Origin: Symbiodinium natans
Taxonomy: Eukaryota; Sar; Dinophyceae; Suessiales; Symbiodiniaceae
DNA: 22,500 nt
NCBI GenBank assembly: GCA_905221605.1
Contig: CAJNDS010000353.1
Coordinates: 37,501 to 60,000, forward strand
Reading direction: 5' to 3'
In this document: positions 1-8,192 of the stretch, piece by piece
Numbering within the stretch: position 1 is the first letter of the stretch
Layout of the letters: the number at the start of each line of letters is the position of its first letter
The notes under the pieces: generated by a model
Told to the model about the DNA's origin: nothing
Database searches by the model: none
The model's input: only the letters and a program-made list of their open reading frames with translations
Translations under genes and position numbers: made by a program

Positions 1-156
1 TGCTCAAATGAAGTTGGCAAGCCAAAACAGGGAGAAGGACGCCTGAGCTGTCATGATGGGGAGATGCTCAATTTCTTGGGCAAGTCACGAAAGCGATTTC
101 TTGGGAGCTTGCGGAAGTTGCCGTTCCTTTTGGGTGGGGGAGGGGATTTCCCCTTG

Positions 157-172
157 CCCCCCCCCCCCCCCC
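157..172. repeat. poly-C homopolymer
   Basis: A run of 16 C follows a G-rich stretch (about 133-145). Bases 1-219 otherwise show no convincing exon; the six frames are short or unlike coding sequence. Confidence 0.9.
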
Positions 173-219
173 TCACGCCGTGTGATGTAGGTGTCGTGTC
201 CTGGTTTTAAATGTCCCAG

Positions 220-282
220 GAGAATGGGGAGTTCCAATCGCTCATCTTGGAGCAACGCGAGAAGAAGGTGGCACTTCAGCAG
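220..282 (+). CDS. Exon, charged helix (coiled-coil gene)
   Basis: The reading ENGEFQSLILEQREKKVALQQ follows an AG acceptor (TGTCCCAG) and ends before GCCTCG, a GC-type donor. Composition is typical coiled coil (Glu, Gln, Lys with Leu/Val spacing). The frame stays open 54 bases beyond the proposed donor, so the 3' edge is uncertain. Confidence 0.4.
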
Positions 283-3200
283 GCCTCGTCGCGCAGTTCG
301 CACCAAGCGGCCCTAGCGAGCTGCAATCCAACGTCTTGACGTTGAGGCTTTGGCTGTCCTCAAGGATCTGTATGCTTCGCAGGCCTCGTACTGGTAATTC
401 TGAGCGGGGCACTTGACCGGAGTTGGACTTGCGTTGGCTTGCAGGGCGCAGCCTTTGTCCAGACTTCTGCATCCGAGGAGCCAGAAGGCATGCAATTTCC
501 TGAGATCGATTCGCTGGCTTCCCTTGTGCTGCTTGCAGGCTTCGGAGAATACAAGCAGGCTTCCGGAGGCTGCATGGGTGTGGCCGTCTCCATTTCATGG
601 ATCGTCGTGAAGCAGCCTGCGCACCTAAAGGCAAGGGCGTCCTCGCAACTATCCAGACAGTTATCCAGGACACGGAGGCAAGGGTTAACCCTCAGCCGGT
701 GAAGCTTTTTGGCCTTCCCTTTCCCAGGCTCTTTCAACCGAAGCCGCTGAAGCGGAAAAGACAACTCAGAAGAGCTACGAGGTGCTTGAAGAGCGCTTTC
801 AAGTGCTTTGTTTACCCATTTCGGTGCGTACTGCAGGCCTTTGCAGCCGAGACTGAGGATTCCGTTAAGACCAAGAGGGCGGGAATTGGGAAGCTGAAGG
901 AGGAAAAGGCGAAGCAGGAGCTCCGAGCCCAGCCTGGGAGCACAGTGCGCTTTCCAGGAAGCCAGGAAAGCGACAAAACATGGTTTCACCGTGTTTTTTT
1001 GTTACACAACGAAAGTACTCTTACGAGTGTGCGAGAGCATCTGAAGTGTCACGAGGCAGGTTCCAGACTGCGCGAAGCAATGACTTTGATGGAAACTAAT
1101 CTGTGGGTTCGTCCTCGTAGCAGTTTCGTTGCGGAGAAATTGCAGGGGCTGAGTGTTTTATAGTCTCCCACCCCACGCCCCGGTTTCTGTGCCCTTGTTC
1201 TCGATGGTTCCTGTTCTCTATTCTCCGCGATTCCTCCTTATTCTACGGATTCCGTTGGCATCCTCACCAGGCCTTTGCAATTCAAGTGGGTTTTGGTATT
1301 CTCCCCCATGCCCCCCTTCGATGTCGCTCCGCCACCTCTATTCGCTCCCCTTCTCCGCCAACCCGCATACACGACCCTTTCGGGGTAGCTCTCCAGGTGC
1401 ACTTGGAATACTCTTCGTTGTCTTGCATGGTCTGTCACTGATTGGGGTCCAAACCATCGCATTGTGAAAGTCGTGCAAGTCTGGCAGATACTCTTGCAAC
1501 AGCGTGCGGCCTCGCGAACAGATGACTTCCTCGCTGCCAACCGCCCTGCAAATACCGAGTCTGCAGCCATTCTCGGGGATGGTGGGGTTTAGGGGTGTTT
1601 ACGGATTAGGGTTTTCGAGGGTTTATGAAGCCCAAAGCCCTGAAATACCCTAACCCTAGCCAGCCCCAAACCCCAAAGGCCCGCCCAACACCTTTCATTC
1701 AGTAGCCGTCAGCGGGACAGGCCCGAGCTGAGTGGCTCGGGACACGCCTGAGGATCCTTGCAGGTCGGCTTGGTCGCTGAAATTATCAGGTAGAAGTGTT
1801 GGGTACTTACACCTTTTAGAAGTTTTTATACCTAAGTAAATCGATCAGAACGGTCAATTTACTTACACCTCCAAGGCTGTTCCCAACTCTGCTTGCTCTG
1901 CGACAATCTTTCAAGCTCAAAGATCTGTTTTGGCGCGAGCTATTTGGTCAAGTTCAAAGAGCTGCTTTGGTGCGAGCTAATTGGTCAAGTTCCAAGAACT
2001 GTTTTGGCGCGAGCTAATTGCTCAAGTTCAACGAGCTGGTTTTGGTGCGAGCTAGTGGTTCAAGTTCAACGAGCTGTTTTGGCGCGCGCTATGTGGTCAA
2101 GTTCAAAGAGCTGTTTTGTTTGGTCAAGTTCAAAAGCTGTGTTGGTGCGAGCTGATTAGTCGAGTTCCGCCGTTTTGGCGCGAGCCATTCTGTCAAGTTC
2201 AAAGAGCTGTTTGGTCAAATTCAACAAGCCGTTTTGGCGAGCTTTTCTGGTCAAGTTCAAAAGCTGTTTTGGCGCCAGCAATTCTGTCAAGTTCAAAGAG
2301 CTGTTTTGGCGCCAGCTGTTGGGTCAAATTCAACAAGCCGTTTTGGTGCGCTGTTCTGGTCAAGTTCAAAGAGCTATTTTGGCGCGAGCCTTTAGGTCAA
2401 GAACAAGAAAAGTGGTGCGAGCTACTAGTCGAGTTCAAAACGCCTTTTTGGCGCGAGCTACTTAGCCACGGTCAAAGAGCTGTTTTAGCTATTTGGTCAA
2501 GTCCGAAGAGCTGCTTTGGCGCGAGCTGCAGGGTAACCCACCCTCTTTGAGGGGACGGGTTATGCCGCTCCGATCATGTTACGAGCACAGGCTTTTGGGT
2601 GTCTTGAGCTAGCTATTCACTCTTCGAAAATGTTACAAGATCAAAGACCTGTTTTGGCGCGAGCTCTTTGGGCAAGTTGAAGTCAAGTTCAAAGAGCAGT
2701 TTTGGCGCGAGCGTGTCTAGTCAACTTCAAAAAAAGTGTGTTTGCGCGAGCTATTTGGACAAGTTCAAAGAGCTGTTTTGGCGCCAGCTATTTGGGCAAG
2801 TTAAAAGAGCTGTGCGGGCGCGAGCTTTTTGGTCAAGTTTACAGAGCTGTTTCGGCGCGACGAGCTATTCGGTCAAGTCCAACGAGCTGTTTTGGCGCGA
2901 GCTATTTGGTCGAGTTCAACACGCCGTTTGGCGTGAGCTCTTTGCTCAGTACCTTAGTGGGCGAGCCTTTTTGGTCGCAGGGGAAACATCTCGGCGCGAG
3001 CGCCAGCGACCAACGATTTGTTGCCATCAGGTTTTGTTTTTTCCACTCAAAAGCACCGAATAGTTTGCAATCCACATAGTACTCTTCAAGCCGGCCGGTG
3101 TCAACAAGGTGTATGTCCCCTGACACCGTTTTCTTTCCCGAAATAGAAGATAGTACCCAAAGGGTGTGGAAGTGGGCTCCCACCCTCCCGCACGCAACTC

Positions 3201-4767
3201 CCGCGAAGACACGTGGCGTCGCGGCAAGTGAAGACACTTCCCGCAGACAGTTCCCGCAAAGACACGTGGCCTTGCGAAGACAGGCGGGCAAGCGACGACA
3301 CTTCCCGCAGGCAGCTCCTGCGAAGACACGTGGAGTCGCGCAGACACTTCCCGCAGACAGCTCTAGCAAAGACACGCCACGGGGGACCAAACCATGAACG
3401 CATGCCTGTATTGGCACCAGGAGCTTCGGGACTCCGATCCTCTATCCTGTTTCGGAGCCACATTCGTCCTAACATTCAAACCTGAACATCTACAACCCCA
3501 AAGAAGACTTACACCAATAGGGTCAAACACGTCCTCTTTGATGGGACGGGTTATGGAGCCACGATTACGTTACCAGCACATATCGATCAGAACGGTCAAT
3601 TTACTTACACCTCTCTATAGATGTTTTCGTACCTACGTAAATCGATCAGAACGGCCAATTCGCTTACACCTCCAAGGCTTTGCCCAACTCTGCTTGCTCT
3701 TTGACAATGTTTCAAGCTCAAAAAGCTGTTTTGGCGCGAGCTATTCTGTCAAGTTCAAAGAGCTGCTTTGGCGCGAGCTGTTTTGGCGCCAGCTATTTGG
3801 GCAAGTTAAAAGAGCTGTTCTGGCGCGAGCTATTTGGTCAAGTTTACAGAGCTGTTTCGGCGCGACGAGCTATTCGGTCAAGTCCAACGAGCTGTTTTGG
3901 CGCGAGCTATTTGGTCGAGTTCAACACGCCGTTTGGCGTGAGCTCTTTGATCAGTACCTTAGGGGGCGAGCCTTTTTGGTCGCAGGGGAAACATCTCGGC
4001 GCGAGCGCCAGCGACCAACGATTTGTTGCCATCAGGTTTTGTTTTTTCCACTCAAAAGCACCGAATAGTTTGCAATCCACATAGTACTCTTCAAGCCGGC
4101 CGGTGTCAACAAGGTGTATGTCCCCTGACACCGTTTTCTTCCCCGAAATAGAAGATAGTACCCAAAGGGTGTGGAAGTGGGCTCCCATGGTTTTCTGGGC
4201 TGCTCAGCATGTCGGCAACTAGATGCAAGTCAGGAGCGACCCTGCGTGTGAGCACGGTTGCCCAGCGCGTGCGCGTTGCAAGAGGAAGTGCAGCTGGCGG
4301 AGACTTCGGACGCGAAGAGTTGCTTGGGTCTCGGCTTGTTGAGCTGATCTTGCCCATCTTCGCCCATTTGCTATGGAGGGGAATTTGTGACATGCCCCTA
4401 AGTGACCGCGGCGGAGATTGCACAGCTGCTGGCATCAAAGGAGCAGCTTCACGAAAGCACCCTGGCACAGCAATGCGGACTGTTCATGATCTGCGATGGC
4501 CGAGTTGCATGTGCAAATCGCACAGGCTGCGACTTCCTCCTTGGCCAATTCGAGCTGCGCCAGAAGGCTTGTTTTCTAATGCGCGAAGAAGTTTTCATCA
4601 CATGTGTGGGGAGATTGTTTTGTTGCTTTCTTAGCTTTTGCTGTTCTTACGCCAAAGCAGCAGCTCCTTGCAAGCAGCTCTTTTGCTTTGCAGAGGCGCG
4701 GTCGGAGGAGCTCCAAGCTTTGGAGCGTGCCAAAGACGTCCTGTCTGGCGCCCTCGTTGAGAAGTGA
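220..4767 (+). CDS. Coiled-coil protein of a dinoflagellate-expanded family (multi-exon, boundaries provisional)
   Basis: Several short + strand exons read as charged, heptad-like helix: 220-282 (ENGEFQSLILEQ...), about 631-683 (GKGVLATIQTVIQDTEAR), 728-802, 837-926, 4403-4566 and 4696-4767. The pattern recalls, from memory, large coiled-coil proteins abundant in dinoflagellates: a GxLxxIxxVIxD segment, a long Glu/Lys/Ala helix, then CDFLLxxFxLRQKARSEELxALxxAKxVLSGA near the C-terminus. Their function is unknown. The 3.4 kb between the two exon clusters is full of repeats. It is either one very large intron, or the clusters belong to two tandem family members. The 5' end lies outside the window or unseen. 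The family resemblance is recalled, not searched. Confidence 0.45.
631..683 (+). CDS. Exon, coiled-coil gene (GKGVLATIQTVIQDTEAR)
   Basis: It follows the acceptor CTAAAG. Two donors are possible: GTTAAC at 684 or GTGAAG at 699. Both are in phase 0 and join in phase to the next exon at 728. The resulting intron would be only 44 or 29 bases. The motif GVLATIQTVIQDTEAR recalls the conserved start of the helical domain in the dinoflagellate coiled-coil family. Confidence 0.45.
728..802 (+). CDS. Exon, coiled-coil gene (ALSTEAAEAEKTTQK...)
   Basis: Exactly 25 codons between acceptor CCCTTTCCCAG and donor GTGCTT, with phase 0 at both ends. The reading has Ala/Glu/Lys-rich helix composition (ALSTEAAEAEKTTQK, SYEVLEERFQ). 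The pyrimidine-rich acceptor supports it. Confidence 0.55.
837..926 (+). CDS. Exon, coiled-coil gene (AFAAETEDSVKTKRAG...)
   Basis: Thirty codons, phase 0 at the start, after acceptor GTACTGCAG. The proposed end is before GCCCAG, a GC donor. The reading ends IGKLKEEKAKQELR, strongly helical. The intron before it would be only 34 bases (803-836). The frame stays open to about 1160, so the exon may be longer. Confidence 0.45.
927..1589. other. No confident gene; weak open frame near 1440-1600
   Basis: The frame of the previous exon continues to 1163 with declining coding character. A second + strand stretch (about 1444-1590, reading HRIVKVVQVWQILLQQ) is open and helix-like but has no clear splice sites. 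The C-rich stretch 1160-1400 looks like intron or spacer. Confidence 0.3.
1576..1680. repeat. Degenerate telomere-like inverted repeat (TTTAGGG-type)
   Basis: The left arm contains GGGGTTTAGGGG, GGATTAGGGTTTT and GAGGGTTTA. The right arm contains ATACCCTAACCCTAGCC and CCCCAAACCCC. Together they form an imperfect inverted repeat around a spacer near 1628-1640. TTTAGGG is the plant-type telomere unit also reported in dinoflagellates, so this may be an interstitial telomere relic. It is too degenerate to be sure. Confidence 0.5.
1793..1925. repeat. Left flank module of the minisatellite, copy 1
   Basis: Contains AAATCGATCAGAACGGTCAA, TTTACTTACACCTCC and GCCAAGGC-like text, leading through CAACTCTGCTTGCTCTG to the first minisatellite unit. 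A near-copy lies at 3585-3725 in front of a second array, so module plus array seem to move or duplicate together. Confidence 0.75.
1926..2550. repeat. 37-bp minisatellite array A
   Basis: Tandem units of about 37 bases with the core CTGTTTTGGCGCGAGCTA, TTTGGTCAAGTTCAAAGAG. Units vary by substitutions (GGTGCGAGC, GGCGCCAGC) and small deletions. Because 37 is not a multiple of 3, each array is read in rotating frames. Stops are rare in all three, giving spurious ORFs with repeated SSSKSCFGAS, FKELFWRELF and QRAVLARA. From memory, such strings occur in many predicted Symbiodiniaceae proteins. I treat it as non-coding DNA. Confidence 0.9.
2645..2960. repeat. 37-bp minisatellite array B
   Basis: Same unit as array A, separated from it by about 95 bases carrying GGGACGGGTTATGCCGCTCC; a similar string recurs at 3542 (GGGACGGGTTATGGAGCCAC). 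The last units are degenerate (GCCGTTTGGCGTGAGCTC). Confidence 0.88.
2773..3182. repeat. Segmental duplication, copy 1
   Basis: About 0.4 kb nearly identical to 3778-4186, at an offset of 1004-1005 bases. It includes the end of array B and a unique-looking tail (TTGTTGCCATCAGG to GTGGAAGTGGGCTCCCA). Differences seen are few, such as TGCTCAG against TGATCAG and TTTCCC against TTCCCC. Copy 1 is followed by the GAAGACACGTGG repeat; copy 2 is followed by unrelated sequence. Confidence 0.9.
3183..3382. repeat. GAAGACACGTGG-type imperfect tandem repeat
   Basis: Repeated elements GAAGACACGTGG, CACTTCCCGCAGACAG and CGCAAAGACACG recur at about 55-60 base spacing with substitutions. It abuts the end of duplication copy 1 and is absent after copy 2. 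Confidence 0.75.
3585..3725. repeat. Left flank module of the minisatellite, copy 2
   Basis: Near-copy of 1793-1925. AAATCGATCAGAACGG occurs once, and a shorter partial duplicate (ATCGATCAGAACGGTCAA) lies just before it at about 3583-3600. It ends at TGACAATGTTTCAAGCTCAA, leading into array C. Confidence 0.75.
3721..3970. repeat. 37-bp minisatellite array C
   Basis: Same unit as arrays A and B. It overlaps duplication copy 2 from about 3778. It creates a spurious 224-residue frame. Confidence 0.88.
3778..4186. repeat. Segmental duplication, copy 2
   Basis: Near-identical partner of 2773-3182. The breakpoint at GTGGGCTCCCA is shared, after which the sequences diverge at once. Confidence 0.9.
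4403..4566 (+). CDS. Exon(s), coiled-coil gene (AEIAQLLASKEQLHE ... CDFLLGQFELRQK)
   Basis: One open frame from AG/TGACC to AAG before GCTTGT (GC donor). It starts AEIAQLLASKEQLHESTLAQ and ends CDFLLGQFELRQK. In the dinoflagellate coiled-coil family as I recall it, CxFLLxxFxLRQ directly precedes ARxEExxALxxAK, which is exactly what the next exon supplies. The middle part (CGLFMICDGRVACANR) looks less coding and may hide an intron. Confidence 0.55.
4696..4767 (+). CDS. Last exon, coiled-coil gene (ARSEELQALERAKDVLSGA)
   Basis: Twenty-three codons and TGA. Its reading ARSEELQALERAKDVLSGA continues ...FELRQK of the previous exon in phase 0 across a GC-AG intron (4567-4695). That intron has AAG/GC at its start and GAG/GC at its end. 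The motif is the recurrent C-terminal signature of the coiled-coil family, as recalled. Confidence 0.65.
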   Translation, partial: ARSEELQALERAKDVLSGALVEK

Positions 4768-5041
4768 TCCGGGCATCAACGTGATTGTCTCACGAAGTTT
4801 CTTTAGGAACAAAGGGCAGAGAGTGGGGTGTGATCAACGCAACACACACTTGCTGGACCTGCAATCCGCACTTTGAATTGCATTGCGACAGCTTGGTTTA
4901 AGACTCTTCAAGCCTGCGGTACAAGAAGCACGTTGCCCGAAAGCTTAATCTAGACTTGCGGCACTGTATGCGCTGTGCAAGACTTGACACATTGCTCGTA
5001 ACAAAGGACGCACGCAGAGTTCTCACATTTCAAGATGCGGG

Positions 5042-5108
5042 ATGGCGGCAAAACATGTTACCGACTTCAACAAGGACCTGGCAGACCTCGTCGAGGCCGC
5101 AGACACAG
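5042..5108 (+). CDS. Candidate exon MAAKHVTDFNKDLADLVEAAD
   Basis: ATG at 5042 opens a coding-like frame reading MAAKHVTDFNKDLADLVE. Two GC donors are possible: after GAG at 5095 (phase 0, matching the next exon) or after ACAG at 5108. It may be a true start or an internal exon. Function not recognised. Confidence 0.4.
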
Positions 5109-5153
5109 GCACATAGACGTACATGCAGCGGAGCTAAATTCCTCACCTACCAG

Positions 5154-5198
5154 GAACGAGCCGCCATGATCAAGAACTATGTTGACGAGGATAGCTTA
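5154..5198 (+). CDS. Candidate exon ERAAMIKNYVDEDSL
   Basis: Exactly 15 codons between acceptor CACCTACCAG and donor GTTTGC, phase 0 at both ends. It joins in phase to 5042-5095 if the earlier donor is used. Product not recognised. Confidence 0.4.
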
Positions 5199-6743
5199 GT
5201 TTGCCTGTTGGTGTCAGTGTTGTCGACCGATGATGGAGTCAGCCGCTGGGCACAGCAGGGGGTGCTCACCAGTTCATTGGATCTTAGCGGAGTCGCACCA
5301 ATTTGCATCTCCCGTTCGCAATCATCTGAAACACCATGCGTCTCACCAGTTTGTAATGGCACGGCTCCACGTGATGCCTGTCATTTCGACATCCGCTTCC
5401 TCTCATTTGTTTAACTTCGTTCCGCCTGGCCCTCAGGGTGACATCGGCTCAGAGCAGGGAGGTTCCCAGACTAGCCGCCATGTCTGGTTGGAATGCTTGG
5501 ACTATCCACCCTCGGGTCTGTACTTCCCTCCATTTGAAATACACAAAGGATGGCAGTACAGAGGTCCGCTGCCATAAAGCAACATTCCTTACGAGTGGTA
5601 GGTTTAAGTCGACCCTGCCGGGGTGAAGTCGTGCCAAGCCCATGTGCCGCAGTGTTTGGGCTTACTTTCCCATATCCCCAACATATCTTATATTTCATCA
5701 GACCCAGAGTTTTGCGGTCTTGTAGTACTGTGCACATGGTTTTGGAACATTTCCGGATCGTTGTTTGTGCTGTAACCCCGAAGCCCAGAACCCTAACACA
5801 GAGGCCTCTCAACAACCTCGCAATGGGCTCTCAGAGACGCAGGGGCCTCCCAGGGCCTCCCAGGCCCAAGAGTGTCCCGAGGCCTCCAGGCCCAGGTATT
5901 GTTCTTTATACCAAAAGGCCAGTGCCTTGCCTCACCTCGCGCAGGCCTCGCGCAAGGTCGCGCGACCCTCGCGCAGGGCCGCAAATATGCCCCTCCCCAA
6001 AACAACGGATTTTCCTTCACACTGCATGCGAAGTTGCTCAGCAGGGGCGAATGGGGGGAAGTCCCTCGGACCAAAGTTTCTCAGCAGGGGCGAGAATCAT
6101 GCAGCAATGGCCGTAAAACCATCCGAAAAACCATGTGCCCCTGCAGTTTCGCAATTCAAAACCGCTTACAAATGCTGTAATCAGGCTTCTCAACCCACTG
6201 TGCACAGCTCCGGTGCCATTTTTGGCGCGAAAGCTCTCAAAAGCCATGTGCCCCTGGGGTTTCGCTGTTGCTGGGCCGACTTTACACCGCCTGGGGTGAC
6301 TTCCTTCCTCTGCCTTCTTTTGCTGTGTGCCGCAGGGGTTGGGCCGACTTTACACCGGGTGGGTCGAGATAAACCCGGCGCTTGTAGCTCCTCTTCGACT
6401 TGCCACGTGGCTCGCGCGCGACGTGCTCGACACTGCTCGGCTACCTGGCGAGTAACCCGGCCCCATGTCTGTCACTCCCAACCGTCCCAACCCAAACTGG
6501 ACACTGTTTGGGAGCTGAAGTTGTCTTACGTGGCGCTTCCGTCCAATGTTCCTGCATCAATGGCGTTGGAGAGTCCACTGCAGGTTTCTGGCAGATTTTT
6601 TGCAGCCATCTAACTTTGTTCACTTTCGTGTGTTAACACCCGAAGGACAAAGCCGCTCCCAGGGATGAGCTTGCCAAGTACATATGGAGTGCGCACGAGT
6701 CGGCAAGAGGCTTGAATTGCCGGCAGATTCTGGCCATCTGAAG
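5199..6743. other. Non-coding or unassigned DNA with local direct repeats
   Basis: No convincing exon except a weak one near 6664-6712 (DELAKYIWSAHESARG, after CCCAG). Local repeats: GGCCTCCCAGG-type at about 5810-5900; TCGCGCAGG-type at 5936-5980; CAGCAGGGGCGA twice at 6041-6095; CCATGTGCCCCTG twice at 6131 and 6243; GGGCCGACTTTACACCG twice at 6273 and 6342. Long frames here reflect low stop density in G/C-rich repeats. Confidence 0.45.
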
Positions 6744-6964
6744 GTACGGCAAAGAAGATCTACAGAGTGATTCAGCCCACCAAGACGCCGTCGAAGCGCA
6801 AAACTGCTTGGCAGCATGCTATGGGCATGCTCAAGGAGCCCTGGAAGCGCTTTCGTGCTTTCCACGTGTTTAGCTGGCTTAGCTTAAAAGGGGCCAAAAA
6901 TTATGAGCCGGAGGAGATCATCGACTTCGACAAGTCAAGAACTTGGCGCGAGGGTCTGAGCTGA
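6744..6964 (+). CDS. Candidate terminal exon, product unknown
   Basis: A 73-codon frame ends in TGA. It reads TAKKIYRVIQPTKTPSKRK, then TAWQHAMGMLKEPWKRF, then YEPEEIIDFDKSRTW. Basic and acidic stretches look coding rather than repeat-derived. The likely acceptor is CATCTGAAG. A neighbouring stretch 6664-6712 in another frame may be the preceding exon. Family not recognised. Confidence 0.4.
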
Positions 6965-7294
6965 GCTGCGGGCGGCGCGACAGGCTTAATGTGCCAAGGT
7001 TCCTTCCAGAAAAATTCCATGCCCCGTCGAGCTGACTGCATTGGCTCTTTATGGCTTGATCTGGGGCATAGCCTTGTCGTTTTGATTCCGCTGCCTCTGG
7101 TCAGCCTCTCACGTGGCAGGGGTGTGAGATATGTGCTGGAACCGAAAGTCTTGGAGGCAGGAAGATGCTCTTTGTTTCATTGTAGCACTGCTGGAGTAGC
7201 TTCTACGTCGCTGTGTCGAAGCAGCGAATCGCTTTCTGCGTCGCACACATTGTTGAGCGAAACTGCATCTATTTCACATTCCACTGCGTTTCAG

Positions 7295-7712
7295 TGGGCT
7301 CACTCTCTGAGCGGGCTTTTTTATGGCATCTGTCCTGCCCAAGGTATCTGCACTTTTCCCGCTTTAGAAAATCAGCATTGGCAAACAAAGCACATGCTCG
7401 GGCAACAGCAGCAAAGAATGCCGTGGGCATGGTTTGTCGGGAAGAAAAATCATCAAAGCTGGCAGCCTTTCATTTTGGCAACCACGTCATTTCAATATTC
7501 CGCGGAGTCTCAGAGGAGGCTTGCAGAAGGCTTGCAGAAAGTCACGAAAGCGAGTTCTCCAGCGGTAGGTGCTCTGCCTTACTTTCTTTCTCCTTCTCCT
7601 TTAATTGTCCGCCTGAAGATTTCGGGCGGGGCCGAGCCTTTCAGATCCATGGATAAATCTCCAAATCAAAGTGGTCAAAGCACTTCGTTTCAGCGCATGG
7701 GCAAACAATTGA
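7295..7712 (+). CDS. Two-exon C-terminal end of an unknown gene
   Basis: Exon 7295-7564 follows the pyrimidine-rich acceptor GCGTTTCAG and ends at the canonical donor GTAGGT in phase 1. The intron 7565-7644 (80 bases) ends CCTTTCAG. The second exon, 7645-7712, completes a GAT codon and reads PWINLQIKVVKALRFSAW to TGA. The first exon reads GSLSERAFLWHLSCPR and later AAFHFGNHVISIFRG and SEEACRRLAESHESE. Phase agreement across a canonical GT-AG intron is good evidence of a real gene. An internal 24-base GTATCT...TTTAG piece (about 7345-7368) could be a second, very short intron. I do not recognise the protein. Confidence 0.55.
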
Positions 7713-8114
7713 ACAGCGCATCGGTCTCAGCTTCAGCCCGCTCCACCACCCCTAGCTGCCCTGGCATGTGTAGCTAATCGAAGGCCACAATGGGAGGTGC
7801 CCAGCACAAGCTAGCCTCAAGCATACGCATATGGCATACGTAGCACGCATAGGCTGCAGGCCACATTTTCTGGTGCCGTTGCTGCTCCTTCCCACATTCT
7901 CGATGGACCGAAGGTCTTGCAGAACTACCACTACTTCATTCTCACGGGGCAAGTGCGCACTCGGCACCCCCCTCCGAAGCTGTTGGGTGAGACGGACACT
8001 GCATAAGCTGGGGCCAGTAGCTCTCTACGCTTTCTCTGTGGCGCATTTGGCTGCGCTCATCTTTTGGTTGTGGTGATGATGCCGCCGCTGTTGCTTCTGC
8101 TTTGCGCGTTGCAG
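7713..8114. other. Intergenic or intron sequence, no exon seen
   Basis: No frame with coding character and splice support. A CAT-rich palindromic stretch lies at 7818-7842 (CATACGCATATGGCATACG). Confidence 0.35.
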
Positions 8115-8192
8115 GACGAGCTCTTGTGCGTTGACAAACCCGTGAATTTCACTTGCGGCTATGGTGCGAATTGGTCGAACTCTTTGCCCAAA
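8115..8192 (+). CDS. Candidate RluA-domain first motif exon (DELLCVDKP)
   Basis: After acceptor GCGTTGCAG the frame reads DELLCVDKPVNFTCGYGANW and ends at donor GTAGTC. RluA domains start with a strand ending in V(N/D)KP, so this fits the beginning of the catalytic domain. A competing exon (8209-8298) would need this one to end at DKP before GTGAAT (8142), leaving a 67-base intron. Confidence 0.45.

Noticed and set aside
1926-2550. CRISPR array
   Set aside because: Units are contiguous tandem copies without unique spacers, in a eukaryotic context.
3394-4068. 224-codon + strand ORF
   Set aside because: It runs through minisatellite array C and duplicated DNA; the protein is the rotating 37-base unit.
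5765-6613. 282-codon + strand ORF
   Set aside because: Passes through several local direct repeats with no domain or helix pattern; stop-poor because of base composition.
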